Positions 17,671 through 24,797 of a DNA stretch of 59,836 nt are shown piece by piece. This DNA is from Thermodesulfobacteriales bacterium (GTDB lineage: Bacteria; Desulfobacterota; Thermodesulfobacteria; Thermodesulfobacteriales; Thermodesulfatatoraceae). Position 1 is the first letter of the stretch; every line of letters begins with the position of its first letter. The stretch is from NCBI GenBank assembly GCA_026988575.1, contig JALSKZ010000030.1:1-59836 (forward strand), read 5' to 3'. The notes beneath the pieces are model-generated. The model was given only the letters and a program-made list of their open reading frames with translations. It was not told the DNA's origin and ran no database searches. The translations under genes were made by a program, and so were the position numbers.

Positions 17671-17834
17671 AATACCTTGACTCTGGTCCTTGCTTGTCAA
17701 CTCGTAAGGTCTGCTCAAGAGATTTTACCTACACCCGTCATCGCGAGGCAACGTAGTCGTCCAAGTAATCTTGAGATTGCTTCATTCGTTTGCGCCAGAG
17801 ATTACTTTGCTCACTACATTTGCTTGTCATAACG
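17671..17834. repeat. Degenerate REP-like intergenic repeat
   Basis: The stretch around 17738-17830 (gtcatcgcgaggcaacgtag, then gagattgcttc, then cttgtcataacgag) matches the pattern of the widespread intergenic repeat built on cattgcgaggagcgaagcgac and gaagcaatctc. The two half-sites are eroded. A second degenerate copy lies at 20730-20800. No gene is present here. Confidence 0.5.
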
Positions 17835-17963
17835 AGACCTTTGCAAAACACCTTTTCTTAAGGTCCGTTTGAGGATCCGTTCCCATTTTTCGTTTCGAAA
17901 AATGGGAACGGATCCCTTGCGCTTGTGCTTGCAATACTGATCTCCACAATTTTGCAAAGGTCT
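17835..17963. mobile_element. 129-bp MITE-like element
   Basis: Terminal inverted repeats agacctttgcaaaa (17835-17848) and ttttgcaaaggtct (17950-17963) are perfect over 14 bases. Inside is a perfect 20-bp palindrome with a 3-base loop (17873-17915; arms begin ggatccgttccc). It carries no coding frame. The outer end and the ggatccgttcc segment recur in the decayed IS at 58279-59071, so this is probably a non-autonomous derivative of that IS family. No target duplication is certain. The remaining 17964-18045 shows nothing further. Confidence 0.75.
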
Positions 17964-18045
17964 AATAACAATTAAAAAGGCCTCTCCATGGCAAAAAGTT
18001 TTTGCTTGTTACGACCATTTTCGAATATCATCTGTTTTGTACTAC

Positions 18046-20232
18046 TTATAATAGCTCTTTTAAGGCTTTTTTGGTTAATTTATGTTTTGGGTTTATTTTT
18101 AAGACCTCAAGATAATATTTTTTTGCGCCTTTTGTGTCACCAATAGCTAGATAACAATTGCCTATATTATAAAGGGTATTGGCAATATAATCCTTTTTCT
18201 TTTCCAAAAATAATGCCCTCTTGAAATAGTCTATTGCTTTTTTGAATTTATTGTTTTCGTATAGTAGTAGGCCCATGTATTCATAATCTCTAGGGTCAGA
18301 ATAATCTATTCTTTGGTCAAAATATATTTTTGCGTATTTTAGTCCTTCCTTGTACTTCTTTAAAAAGTAACACGTGCGTATTATGTATTTTAATGTAGTT
18401 AAATTTTTATTATTGTAATCTAGGCTTTTTTTGAGATATTTATATGCCTGTTTGTAGTTTTTTAAATTTATATACGTTATTCCTATATTAGTCATTACAT
18501 TATAATCATATTTTCTCCTTTTCAGGGCTTCTAAAAAATATTGTAATGCTTTTTTGGGGTCTTTTTCGATATAAATTGATCCGAGTATATTTAATGCTTT
18601 TGCGCTTTCAGGAAAATTTTTGCTAACATATATTAGTTCTTCTATTAATTCCTTTAGTTCTTCTTTTTTGTTTTTTAATTCGTCTATCTTTATGTTTGGT
18701 CTATATATTTTTATAATTCTAATTTTTTTCTCTGTTGATAATAAATAATAATTATCGTCAAATCCAAGTAGATTATAATTTTTTTCTTTTATTAAATAAG
18801 ATGCTAATTTTTTATTATTCGTTACTATTGTTTTGAAGTTGTATTTTTTGTCTGCTTTTGACCAAGCCAATCTTGGATATTCTTCTATCATTCTATATTC
18901 CCAATAAAAATTTGGAGTATATAGTGATGGCGTTCGTCCATCTATAAAAACTTTGTATTTAGGATATAATTTCCATATAAGAAAACCTCCTATTCCATAT
19001 TGATTGAATATATTGTTAGGTAAATTGTTCTTTTTTATATATTCTGCAATATCTTTAGGATAATTTTCCCACTTTATGCCAAACCCCCATGATGCTCTTG
19101 TTTTTGGGGAGTTTATATTCTGTATTAAAAATATGCTAATTAGTATTATGCTTATTACTTTATATTTTAAAAGTATACTTTTATTTATTTTTAGCGATTC
19201 AGAAAATATTATAAATAATGGTGCACTTCCAAATGTTAGTAGCCCTATAAATCTACTATGTTTTATAGATAAATACAGTAATCCTGCTATCCATAAAATC
19301 CAAATCAATTTTTCTTTTTGTTTTATGATATATTTTTTGTTAGTTAGTAAGCTACCTATTATTCCTATTATTAATAACTGTAAAAACAGCAATTTATTTA
19401 ATTTAAACGTAACAAGATTTATTGGTTTTAATGGTAGCCATTCTGCTATATATTTTGTTGCATCGTTTCCGGTATGAGAAAATAATACAAATTTTATTAG
19501 ATCTATTCCGTATGGATTAATTAAGGTACATAATATTAATATGATAGTTATTCCAAGATATCTTTTTAGATCTTTCTCTTTTATTGCTTCTTGTATGGTC
19601 AAGTTTCGGTATTTTAAGCTAATCTCCAGGAGAAAAAATGTGCTTAATCCTAAACCTATAATGAAACTTCCATGTGTGTTTACCCATAATATATATACTA
19701 TTATTAGTATTAAGTTCTCTTTTAAAATATTTTCTTTATTTTTGATCCTTAATAACAACATCCAAAAGATGCTGATATATAAAAAACTTAATATGTGTGG
19801 TCTCACGTTGAAACGAAATGAAGATGCCCATAAAACTAAAAGGCTTATTATCAGGGCTAAATCTTTTGGTAATCTGTTTTCTATAAATGTTTTTATTAAA
19901 ACAAAGGTGCTTAGAGCTATTATTATAACTTTAAATATTATCAGCCCATTATATTTTCCTATTTGATATATTTTATAGATTATAACCTGGAATAACCATA
20001 AACTATCTATCCATTTTTTGTGTTCGAAAGTGTACGAAAAATAGTCTTTGTGAGGGATTATGTGTTTGCTTAGTATTAGCTTTCCTGTAGCTAGATGCCA
20101 CCATATGTCAAAACAATAAATTTTTTTTATGGTTAAAAAGATTAAAGAGACAATTATGACTAAAATTAAATAAAAATAGCCTATTTTTTCGTATTTTTTC
20201 AGGTTTCTAAGGTTTTCCCGAATTTTTTGCAT
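18046..20232 (-). CDS. Large membrane protein, GT-C-like N-terminal part with C-terminal TPR repeats
   Basis: A 728-residue protein. Residues about 15-370 carry ten or more membrane helices with a first-loop signature FDIWWHLATGKLIL and HKDYFSYTFEHKKW, seen in a broad family of uncharacterised GT-C-like bacterial membrane proteins. Residues about 520-728 are at least five TPR units (for example ALNILGSIYIEKDPKKALQY and TLYNIGNCYLAIGD), probably outside the membrane. This plan recalls oligosaccharyltransferases with TPR tails, but no Wzy_C motif was recognised. The gene lies between the sugar-lipid genes and the pilins and is very AT-rich. The ATG at 20232 is preferred over the TTG at 20238; neither has a good ribosome site. 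Function unproven. Confidence 0.7.
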   Translation of the reverse strand: MQKIRENLRNLKKYEKIGYFYLILVIIVSLIFLTIKKIYCFDIWWHLATGKLILSKHIIPHKDYFSYTFEHKKWIDSLWLFQVIIYKIYQIGKYNGLIIFKVIIIALSTFVLIKTFIENRLPKDLALIISLLVLWASSFRFNVRPHILSFLYISIFWMLLLRIKNKENILKENLILIIVYILWVNTHGSFIIGLGLSTFFLLEISLKYRNLTIQEAIKEKDLKRYLGITIILILCTLINPYGIDLIKFVLFSHTGNDATKYIAEWLPLKPINLVTFKLNKLLFLQLLIIGIIGSLLTNKKYIIKQKEKLIWILWIAGLLYLSIKHSRFIGLLTFGSAPLFIIFSESLKINKSILLKYKVISIILISIFLIQNINSPKTRASWGFGIKWENYPKDIAEYIKKNNLPNNIFNQYGIGGFLIWKLYPKYKVFIDGRTPSLYTPNFYWEYRMIEEYPRLAWSKADKKYNFKTIVTNNKKLASYLIKEKNYNLLGFDDNYYLLSTEKKIRIIKIYRPNIKIDELKNKKEELKELIEELIYVSKNFPESAKALNILGSIYIEKDPKKALQYFLEALKRRKYDYNVMTNIGITYINLKNYKQAYKYLKKSLDYNNKNLTTLKYIIRTCYFLKKYKEGLKYAKIYFDQRIDYSDPRDYEYMGLLLYENNKFKKAIDYFKRALFLEKKKDYIANTLYNIGNCYLAIGDTKGAKKYYLEVLKINPKHKLTKKALKELL

Positions 20233-20327
20233 ATTCAAGGTGTAGATTTCTACCTTTTTGGGTATTTTGGTTATTTATCGGAGGGATAATTGGGAGACTA
20301 AAGCGGCTTTAGGCAGGGCAGAAGGAG

Positions 20328-20675
20328 CTATAAGGGATAGCAATTTACCCTGTTTTTATTTATGGTGCATTTCACGGTTATCTCTTTGAGGGTAATGATA
20401 TTGGAGCTGCTGATAGCTACTTGGTTGTTTGCTATGGATAAGACTATACTGTTTGAACCTATGGGGCAGGTATAGCTATTGTTGCTTAAATTATCGGCAA
20501 TTTTAGAGGCCACAAAATCGGTTATACAGTCACTTATCGTCTGTTCTACATTGGCGGCGGCGGCGTTTTTTTTATATTTAGCAAAGGTAGGGATCGCTAC
20601 GGTGGCTAAAAGACCTATTATGGCACATACTATAATTAGTTCTATTAAGGAAAACCCTCCTTTGTGCCTTTTCAT
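20328..20675 (-). CDS. Type IV pilin, second paralog
   Basis: A 115-residue prepilin. A seven-residue basic leader ends in GG and is followed by FSLIELIIVCAIIG with Glu at mature position 5, so prepilin peptidase should cut after the second Gly, giving a 108-residue pilin. The globular part has four cysteines (ISDC, YTC, VKC, VNC) at the same places as in the upstream pilin, suggesting one or two disulfides. The ATG at 20675 follows a GGGGGAAAG site. It is a tandem paralog of PilA, sharing KYKKNAAAAN after the helix. It may be a minor or alternative subunit. A hairpin and repeats separate it from pilA. Confidence 0.92.
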   Translation of the reverse strand: MKRHKGGFSLIELIIVCAIIGLLATVAIPTFAKYKKNAAAANVEQTISDCITDFVASKIADNLSNNSYTCPIGSNSIVLSIANNQVAISSSNIITLKEITVKCTINKNRVNCYPL

Positions 20676-20723
20676 GATCTTTCCCCCTTTGTTTACTATT
20701 AAGAGAGCATTTTTACCCGCCAA

Positions 20724-20905
20724 ATCCTCATTACGAGGAGGCCCGCAGGGCCCACTAGCTCCTTGAGATTGTTTAGCTCACTAAGTTCGCTCGCCAAGAC
20801 AGGACAGAGACACTTGCCATGACGAAAAGATGTCCGCTTGCCATGAACATGTTCAAGGTCCTGATGAATCTTTGGATGACAGGCGGGGCGAGACCCGCCT
20901 GTCAA
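20724..20905. repeat. Composite of degenerate intergenic repeats between the two pilin genes
   Basis: From 20730 the sequence cattacgaggaggcccgcag, then gagattgtttagctc and gttcgctcgcc follows the same REP-like pattern as 17738-17830. The second half (catgaacatgttcaaggtcc, then tggatgacaggc) resembles another common noncoding repeat. It holds no gene. Confidence 0.5.
20878..20903. terminator. Hairpin after pilA, possible attenuator or terminator
   Basis: Arms gacaggcggg (20878-20887) and cccgcctgtc (20894-20903) form a perfect 10-bp stem with a 6-base loop, 18 bases after the pilA stop. No T-run follows on the minus strand, so it may protect the pilA 3' end or reduce rather than stop read-through to the second pilin. 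Confidence 0.5.
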
Positions 20906-20920
20906 GGAGATAATCCTTTA

Positions 20921-21286
20921 CTAAGGATTACAGTTTACGCTGTTATTGGTGATGGTACAGCTTATCCCAGAAATCCCTTTTACCGTTACGGTCCCTGAGC
21001 CGCTTATTTGTCCAGTGGTGGCGTTTAGAGTTAAGGCTACTGTATTTGAACCCACTTGACAGTTGTAAGTAGTATTACCCTTTTCAGCGTAAAGGGCACC
21101 CAGTTCACTCATGCAGTTAGAAATGGTTGCCTCTGCATTGGCGGCAGCGGCATTTTTCTTGTACTTGGTAAATTGGGGTATGGCTACCGCGGCCAAAATA
21201 CCGATAATGGCTACCACGATCAAAAGTTCGATCAAAGTGAAACCTTTTCTACTGTTTTTTCTTAAACTGTCTTTTCTGGTCCTCAT
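20921..21286 (-). CDS. pilA: Type IV major pilin
   Basis: A 121-residue prepilin. A basic 15-residue leader ends in RKG and is cut before FTLIELLIVVAIIG (Glu5 present), giving a 106-residue mature pilin with the usual helix ILAAVAIPQF and then KYKKNAAAAN. Four cysteines (ISNC, YNC, ISC, VNC) match the paralog. The C-terminal part is rich in Thr, Ser, Asn and Gly, which would suit O-glycosylation. An AGGAGG site precedes the ATG at 21286. It has its own sigma-54 promoter at 21354-21370 and lies divergent from pilR-pilS. Few aromatic residues, so it does not resemble the short conductive pilins of Geobacter. Confidence 0.95.
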   Translation of the reverse strand: MRTRKDSLRKNSRKGFTLIELLIVVAIIGILAAVAIPQFTKYKKNAAAANAEATISNCMSELGALYAEKGNTTYNCQVGSNTVALTLNATTGQISGSGTVTVKGISGISCTITNNSVNCNP

Positions 21287-21353
21287 GGCTGATCCTCCTT
21301 GTTTTTTAATTTTTTGAGGTGGCCACCTCGTTGCCTTTGTTGTTTTAAATAGA

Positions 21354-21370
21354 AGCAAATAGTATGCCAT
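21354..21370 (-). promoter_or_regulatory. Sigma-54 (-24/-12) promoter of pilA
   Basis: The minus strand reads ATGGCATACTATTTGCTT: the invariant GG (21368-21367) and GC (21356-21355) are exactly ten bases apart within TGGCA and TTGCT boxes. Transcription would begin near 21343, 57 bases before the pilA start. It fits the adjacent NtrC-family regulator gene. Confidence 0.8.
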
Positions 21371-21454
21371 ATTTTGAGACCTTATCGGGGAGTACTAATT
21401 CTAGAGGAGAGGCCAATGTCTACCGGCACTGCCTGTAAGAAGGGACTTTTTTAA

Positions 21455-21528
21455 GACAAAAAGTGTCCTTTACGGTCATTTTTTGTCTCAAGAGAAAAGG
21501 ACAATTTTTGTCACTACAGAGACAAAAA
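21455..21528. promoter_or_regulatory. Candidate PilR enhancer: repeated gacaaaaa/tttttgtc sites
   Basis: Four related sites lie within 75 bases: gacaaaaa at 21455, tttttgtc at 21480-21487, gacaatttttgtc at 21500-21512 and gacaaaaa at 21521, with an extra gtgtcc at 21463. They are about 110-190 bases upstream of the predicted pilA start, the usual distance for sigma-54 activator sites. The Pseudomonas PilR site also contains TGTC. Function is inferred. Confidence 0.5.
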
Positions 21529-21579
21529 TTTTAAAGCTGATCGCGGTAAAGGACGAACCTATGGGTGGGAGGTTTGTCC

Positions 21580-22968
21580 ATGTTTGCCCCACAACCCAAC
21601 GAAAACAAGCAAAAGATTTTGATCATAGATGACGATCAGGCCCTTAGGGAATTTTTGGAGATCTTTTTGCTCAAGGAAGGCTTTGACGTATATACCGCTA
21701 ACGATGGGCACGAGGCCTTGCAGTTATTGACGAAAAAGACGGTGGATTTGGTCCTGGCCGATATCAAGATGCCCAAACTAGATGGGATATCCTTTTTAAA
21801 GGCCCTAAGGCAAAGGGGTATAGAGGTTCCGGTAATTATGATCACGGCCTTTGCTTCGCTTGATTCGGCAGTGGAGGCCAAACGCCAAGGGGCCTTTGAT
21901 TACGTTTCTAAGCCCTTTAAGCTGGACGACCTGCGGCGTTTGGTGCAAAAGGCCTTGGCCCACTCCGAAGGAGGGCGCGAGCAGGTCTCGGGAAGACATG
22001 AGTTTATGGGTATTATCGGCCAGAGCCCGGCCATGAGGCGCATTTTTGAAATACTCCCCCGCATAGCCAAAGTCCCTTCCAATGTGCTCATAACCGGAGA
22101 ATCAGGCACGGGTAAAGAACTCATTGCCAGGGCCATCCACCGACTCTCTCCCCGTCAAGAGGGTCCTTTTGTGGTGGTAAATTGTGGCGGTATACCAGCA
22201 AATCTCCTGGAAAGCGAGCTTTTTGGTTATAAGGCTGGAGCCTTTACCGGGGCCAATAAGGAAAAGCCTGGTCTTTTTGCCCTGGCCCAAGGCGGGACAG
22301 TCTTTTTAGACGAGGTGGGCGAGCTCCCTCCAGAGCTACAAGTAAAGCTCTTGCGGGTGGTACAAGAGAAGAGCTTTCTACCGTTGGGGGCCACTAAAGA
22401 GGTGAAGCTAGATGTACGCATTATCTCTGCCACTAATCGTGATTTAGAACGTGAGGTCTTAGAGGGACGCTTTCGGGAAGACCTATATTACCGCTTAAAC
22501 GTGATCTCTATCCATTTGCCGCCCTTAAGAGAGCGGCGCGAAGATATTCCCCTGTTGGTTGACCACTTTTTGAAGAAATACGCCCAAAAATTGGGCAAAA
22601 ATATTGAAGGTATCTCTGAATTTGCCCTGAAGGCCCTCATGGAATATGACTTTCCGGGCAATGTAAGAGAATTAGAAAACATTATCGAGCGCTCTATGGC
22701 CTTGGAGTTGGGGCCCCTTATCCTTCCCGAAAGCCTCACGCTGGCCCAAAAAAAGGTACAAGACAAAAATTGTTCTTTAGGCCCCACTGCTTTTCAGATT
22801 GAGCTCCCTGAAGGGGGGATTGACCTGGAGCAGATCTTGAACAGTATCGAGATATCCCTCTTAAAACAGGCCCTAGAACGTACTAAAGGCAATAAGACCG
22901 AGGCGGCCAAACTCCTGGGGCTTAATTTACGTTCTCTCAGGTATCGCCTGGCGAAGTATGGGCTATGA
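21580..22968 (+). CDS. pilR: Sigma-54-dependent response regulator PilR
   Basis: A 462-residue NtrC-family activator. The receiver domain (about 12-125) has the acidic pocket IIDDD and phosphoacceptor Asp61 in LADIKMP. The AAA+ domain (about 145-380) has Walker A GESGTGKE, the sigma-54 contact loop GAFTGA, and a Walker B near FLDEVGELP. A Fis-type helix-turn-helix ends the chain (ALERTKGNKTEAAKLLGL). The ATG at 21580 has GGGAGG seven bases upstream; an in-frame GTG at 21565 is less likely. It overlaps pilS by four bases and faces pilA across a region with a sigma-54 promoter, so pilA is the probable target. The order pilR-pilS is reversed from that in Pseudomonas. Confidence 0.93.
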   Translation: MFAPQPNENKQKILIIDDDQALREFLEIFLLKEGFDVYTANDGHEALQLLTKKTVDLVLADIKMPKLDGISFLKALRQRGIEVPVIMITAFASLDSAVEAKRQGAFDYVSKPFKLDDLRRLVQKALAHSEGGREQVSGRHEFMGIIGQSPAMRRIFEILPRIAKVPSNVLITGESGTGKELIARAIHRLSPRQEGPFVVVNCGGIPANLLESELFGYKAGAFTGANKEKPGLFALAQGGTVFLDEVGELPPELQVKLLRVVQEKSFLPLGATKEVKLDVRIISATNRDLEREVLEGRFREDLYYRLNVISIHLPPLRERREDIPLLVDHFLKKYAQKLGKNIEGISEFALKALMEYDFPGNVRELENIIERSMALELGPLILPESLTLAQKKVQDKNCSLGPTAFQIELPEGGIDLEQILNSIEISLLKQALERTKGNKTEAAKLLGLNLRSLRYRLAKYGL

Positions 22969-24518
22969 CGAATATCTGGGCACCAAACCTGTGGCGCTTT
23001 CAGCTCTTGCGTATTTTGTTAGTCGTCTGTGGCCTGTTCTTTTTCTGGTGGACGTATAACTCGGCGGTGTCCTTCTTTGCCCCGTGGGTGATTGGTCCTA
23101 TTTTTGTCCTCTTACTTACCGGCAGTGTAGTCTTTTTTTACCGGAACCACCCCCGTTGGGTATGGTTCCTGTGGTTCGAACTGGTAATAGACACTTTATT
23201 AATTAGCCTGATTATTATAGGTTCGGGGGGGCGTAACAGTCCCTTGGTTTTTCTTTACCCCCTTTTGATCTTTGTGGGAACTTTGTTTTTGGGGCCTCGG
23301 GGGGCCGACATACTTACGGGTTTGACTCTTGGTTGCTATATCTTCATTTACTGGGTCTCTGGGCCCTTGGAGCTTTCTTCCTTTAATTTAATGCGCTTTT
23401 TTATTACCGTGGGGGGGATGGGTCTTTCTGGCCTTTTGGCCTTGCGTTTTGCCGAAGAGCTCGCCCATAGTAAACAAAGGATAGAAGAGACCCGGGCCGC
23501 CCTCTACCAGATCGAAGAATTGTATCAACACATCATGCGTTCCATGGCCTCGGGGTTGATTATTACAGATCTAAAAGGGGTTATTACCTCCAGTAACCAG
23601 AAGGCAACCGATATCTTGGGACAAGACCTGAAAGGCAAACATTTAATAGATGTTGTCCCCGGCTTAGACCTAAGCCGGGAACAGAATCGCGGAGAACTTG
23701 TTTTACCCCGCGGGGAGAAGAAACTCTACCTAGGCTATAGCCTTTTCCCTTTAAAAGACGAAAAAGACGACGTTTTTGGCTATGGGCTCTTGTTTCAGGA
23801 CATTACCCATATCAAAGAGCAGGAAGAAAAACTTCGCCGAGCAGAACAGCAGGCCGCCTTAGGGACCATGGCTGCTGGTTTGGTCCACGAGATCAAAAAC
23901 CCTTTGGCCTCTATTTCCGGGGCTATCCAGTTGTTAAAAGAAGCTTCTCTGGTAACCCCCCAGGGCCAACGGCTGATGAATATCTTGGAGCGCAGCTGTA
24001 ATCGACTTGATGAACTGGTCACTAACTTTCTCTTTTTTGCTAAACCCGGCGGTGGGGAAAAAAAGATATTCTCCTTAAAGGAACTCTGTGGGGAGCTTTT
24101 GGAAGAGCTCTCTTGTGATCCAGCCCTGGCCAGAGTAAAAGTAGACCTGCATTTGCCGTTGGTAAAAATTCGAGGTGATCCAGGGCGCTTTAAGCAGGTA
24201 TTAGCCAATCTACTGTTAAACGCCGCCCAGGCCTTGGAAGACACCCCTGAGCCCCAAATAGAGATATCCTTTATCCAAGACCAAGATAGTCCCTTTTGGC
24301 GTCTTATCGTTAAAGATAACGGGCCTGGTATCCCCGAAAGGATACTGCCCCGGATATTTGAACCATTTTTTACCACTAAAGAAGACGGCACTGGTCTGGG
24401 CCTCTCGGTGGTCTATAGCCTGGTAAGGGCCTGGGGAGGTCATATAGAAGTAAGTAGCCAGGAAGGAAAAGGCACTACTTTTACTTTGATTCTGCCACAA
24501 AGTTTGCTCTTGTCCTGA
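22965..24518 (+). CDS. pilS: Sensor histidine kinase PilS
   Basis: A 517-residue inner-membrane kinase. Residues about 15-170 hold about six hydrophobic helices, as in PilS. A PAS domain (about 185-290) follows, then the HisKA dimerisation helix with the phosphorylated His in GLVHEIKNPLASI near residue 308. The HATPase domain shows NLLLNAAQAL (N box), DNGPGIP (G1) and GTGLGLSVV (G2). It should phosphorylate the coupled PilR. The signal is unknown; in Pseudomonas PilS senses pilin levels in the membrane, which would suit this position. Confidence 0.92.
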   Translation: MTNIWAPNLWRFQLLRILLVVCGLFFFWWTYNSAVSFFAPWVIGPIFVLLLTGSVVFFYRNHPRWVWFLWFELVIDTLLISLIIIGSGGRNSPLVFLYPLLIFVGTLFLGPRGADILTGLTLGCYIFIYWVSGPLELSSFNLMRFFITVGGMGLSGLLALRFAEELAHSKQRIEETRAALYQIEELYQHIMRSMASGLIITDLKGVITSSNQKATDILGQDLKGKHLIDVVPGLDLSREQNRGELVLPRGEKKLYLGYSLFPLKDEKDDVFGYGLLFQDITHIKEQEEKLRRAEQQAALGTMAAGLVHEIKNPLASISGAIQLLKEASLVTPQGQRLMNILERSCNRLDELVTNFLFFAKPGGGEKKIFSLKELCGELLEELSCDPALARVKVDLHLPLVKIRGDPGRFKQVLANLLLNAAQALEDTPEPQIEISFIQDQDSPFWRLIVKDNGPGIPERILPRIFEPFFTTKEDGTGLGLSVVYSLVRAWGGHIEVSSQEGKGTTFTLILPQSLLLS

Positions 24519-24725
24519 AAGATGTTATACCTCCCCTTTTTCCGGCACGGCTTCCGTGATCATTGTCTCCTATCTCGGTTATCCACACCCGTTTTAATAG
24601 CCCTCTAAGTATCCTTTTTTTCGAAATATGCCCCACCTTCTACCACCTAAAAAAACGCAAATTTGAATCAATATTTTGTACTAAATCAAAATAGGTATAC
24701 TATATATTGTATATTAAGTTTTCAC

Positions 24726-24755
24726 TTGACATTTCCGATAGCCTCTTACTAGGTT
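24726..24755 (+). promoter_or_regulatory. Putative promoter of the dcw cluster
   Basis: A perfect TTGACA (24726-24731) stands about 70 bases before mraZ. With an 18-base spacer the -10 would be TAGGTT (24750-24755), a poor match. The 24519-24725 stretch before it is AT-rich toward the right and holds no gene. Confidence 0.45.
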
Positions 24756-24756
24756 G

Positions 24757-24793
24757 TAGTGGTACAAAGTGGTAATAAAGTGGCCGGAGGTGG
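24757..24793 (+). promoter_or_regulatory. MraZ-binding box: four GTGG repeats
   Basis: GTGG occurs at 24759, 24769, 24780 and 24790, that is at 10-11 base steps, two of them as AAAGTGG. MraZ proteins bind direct repeats of this kind (GTGG/AAAGTG at about 10-base steps) in front of their own operons. The last repeat lies inside the ribosome site GGAGGTGG, so MraZ bound here would block early elongation or the leader. Confidence 0.7.
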
Positions 24794-24797
24794 TTTA

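Noticed and set aside
20690-20725. Sigma-54 promoter for the second pilin gene (TTGGCGGGTAAAAATGCT on the minus strand)
   Set aside because: GG and GC are eleven bases apart rather than ten, and the position is only a few bases before the ribosome site region; not credible.
20921-21286. PilA as a conductive short e-pilin
   Set aside because: The mature protein is about 106 residues, has few aromatic residues and has a cysteine-bearing globular domain.
21455-21528. The short repeats in the pilA-pilR region as a CRISPR fragment
   Set aside because: Units are 8-13 bases, in both orientations, with irregular spacing; regulator sites are the better explanation.
24759-24797. Upstream GTG start giving a longer MraZ
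   Set aside because: It falls in the MraZ operator repeats, has no ribosome site, and MraZ proteins begin at the M-F-R-G position, matched by the TTG at 24798.
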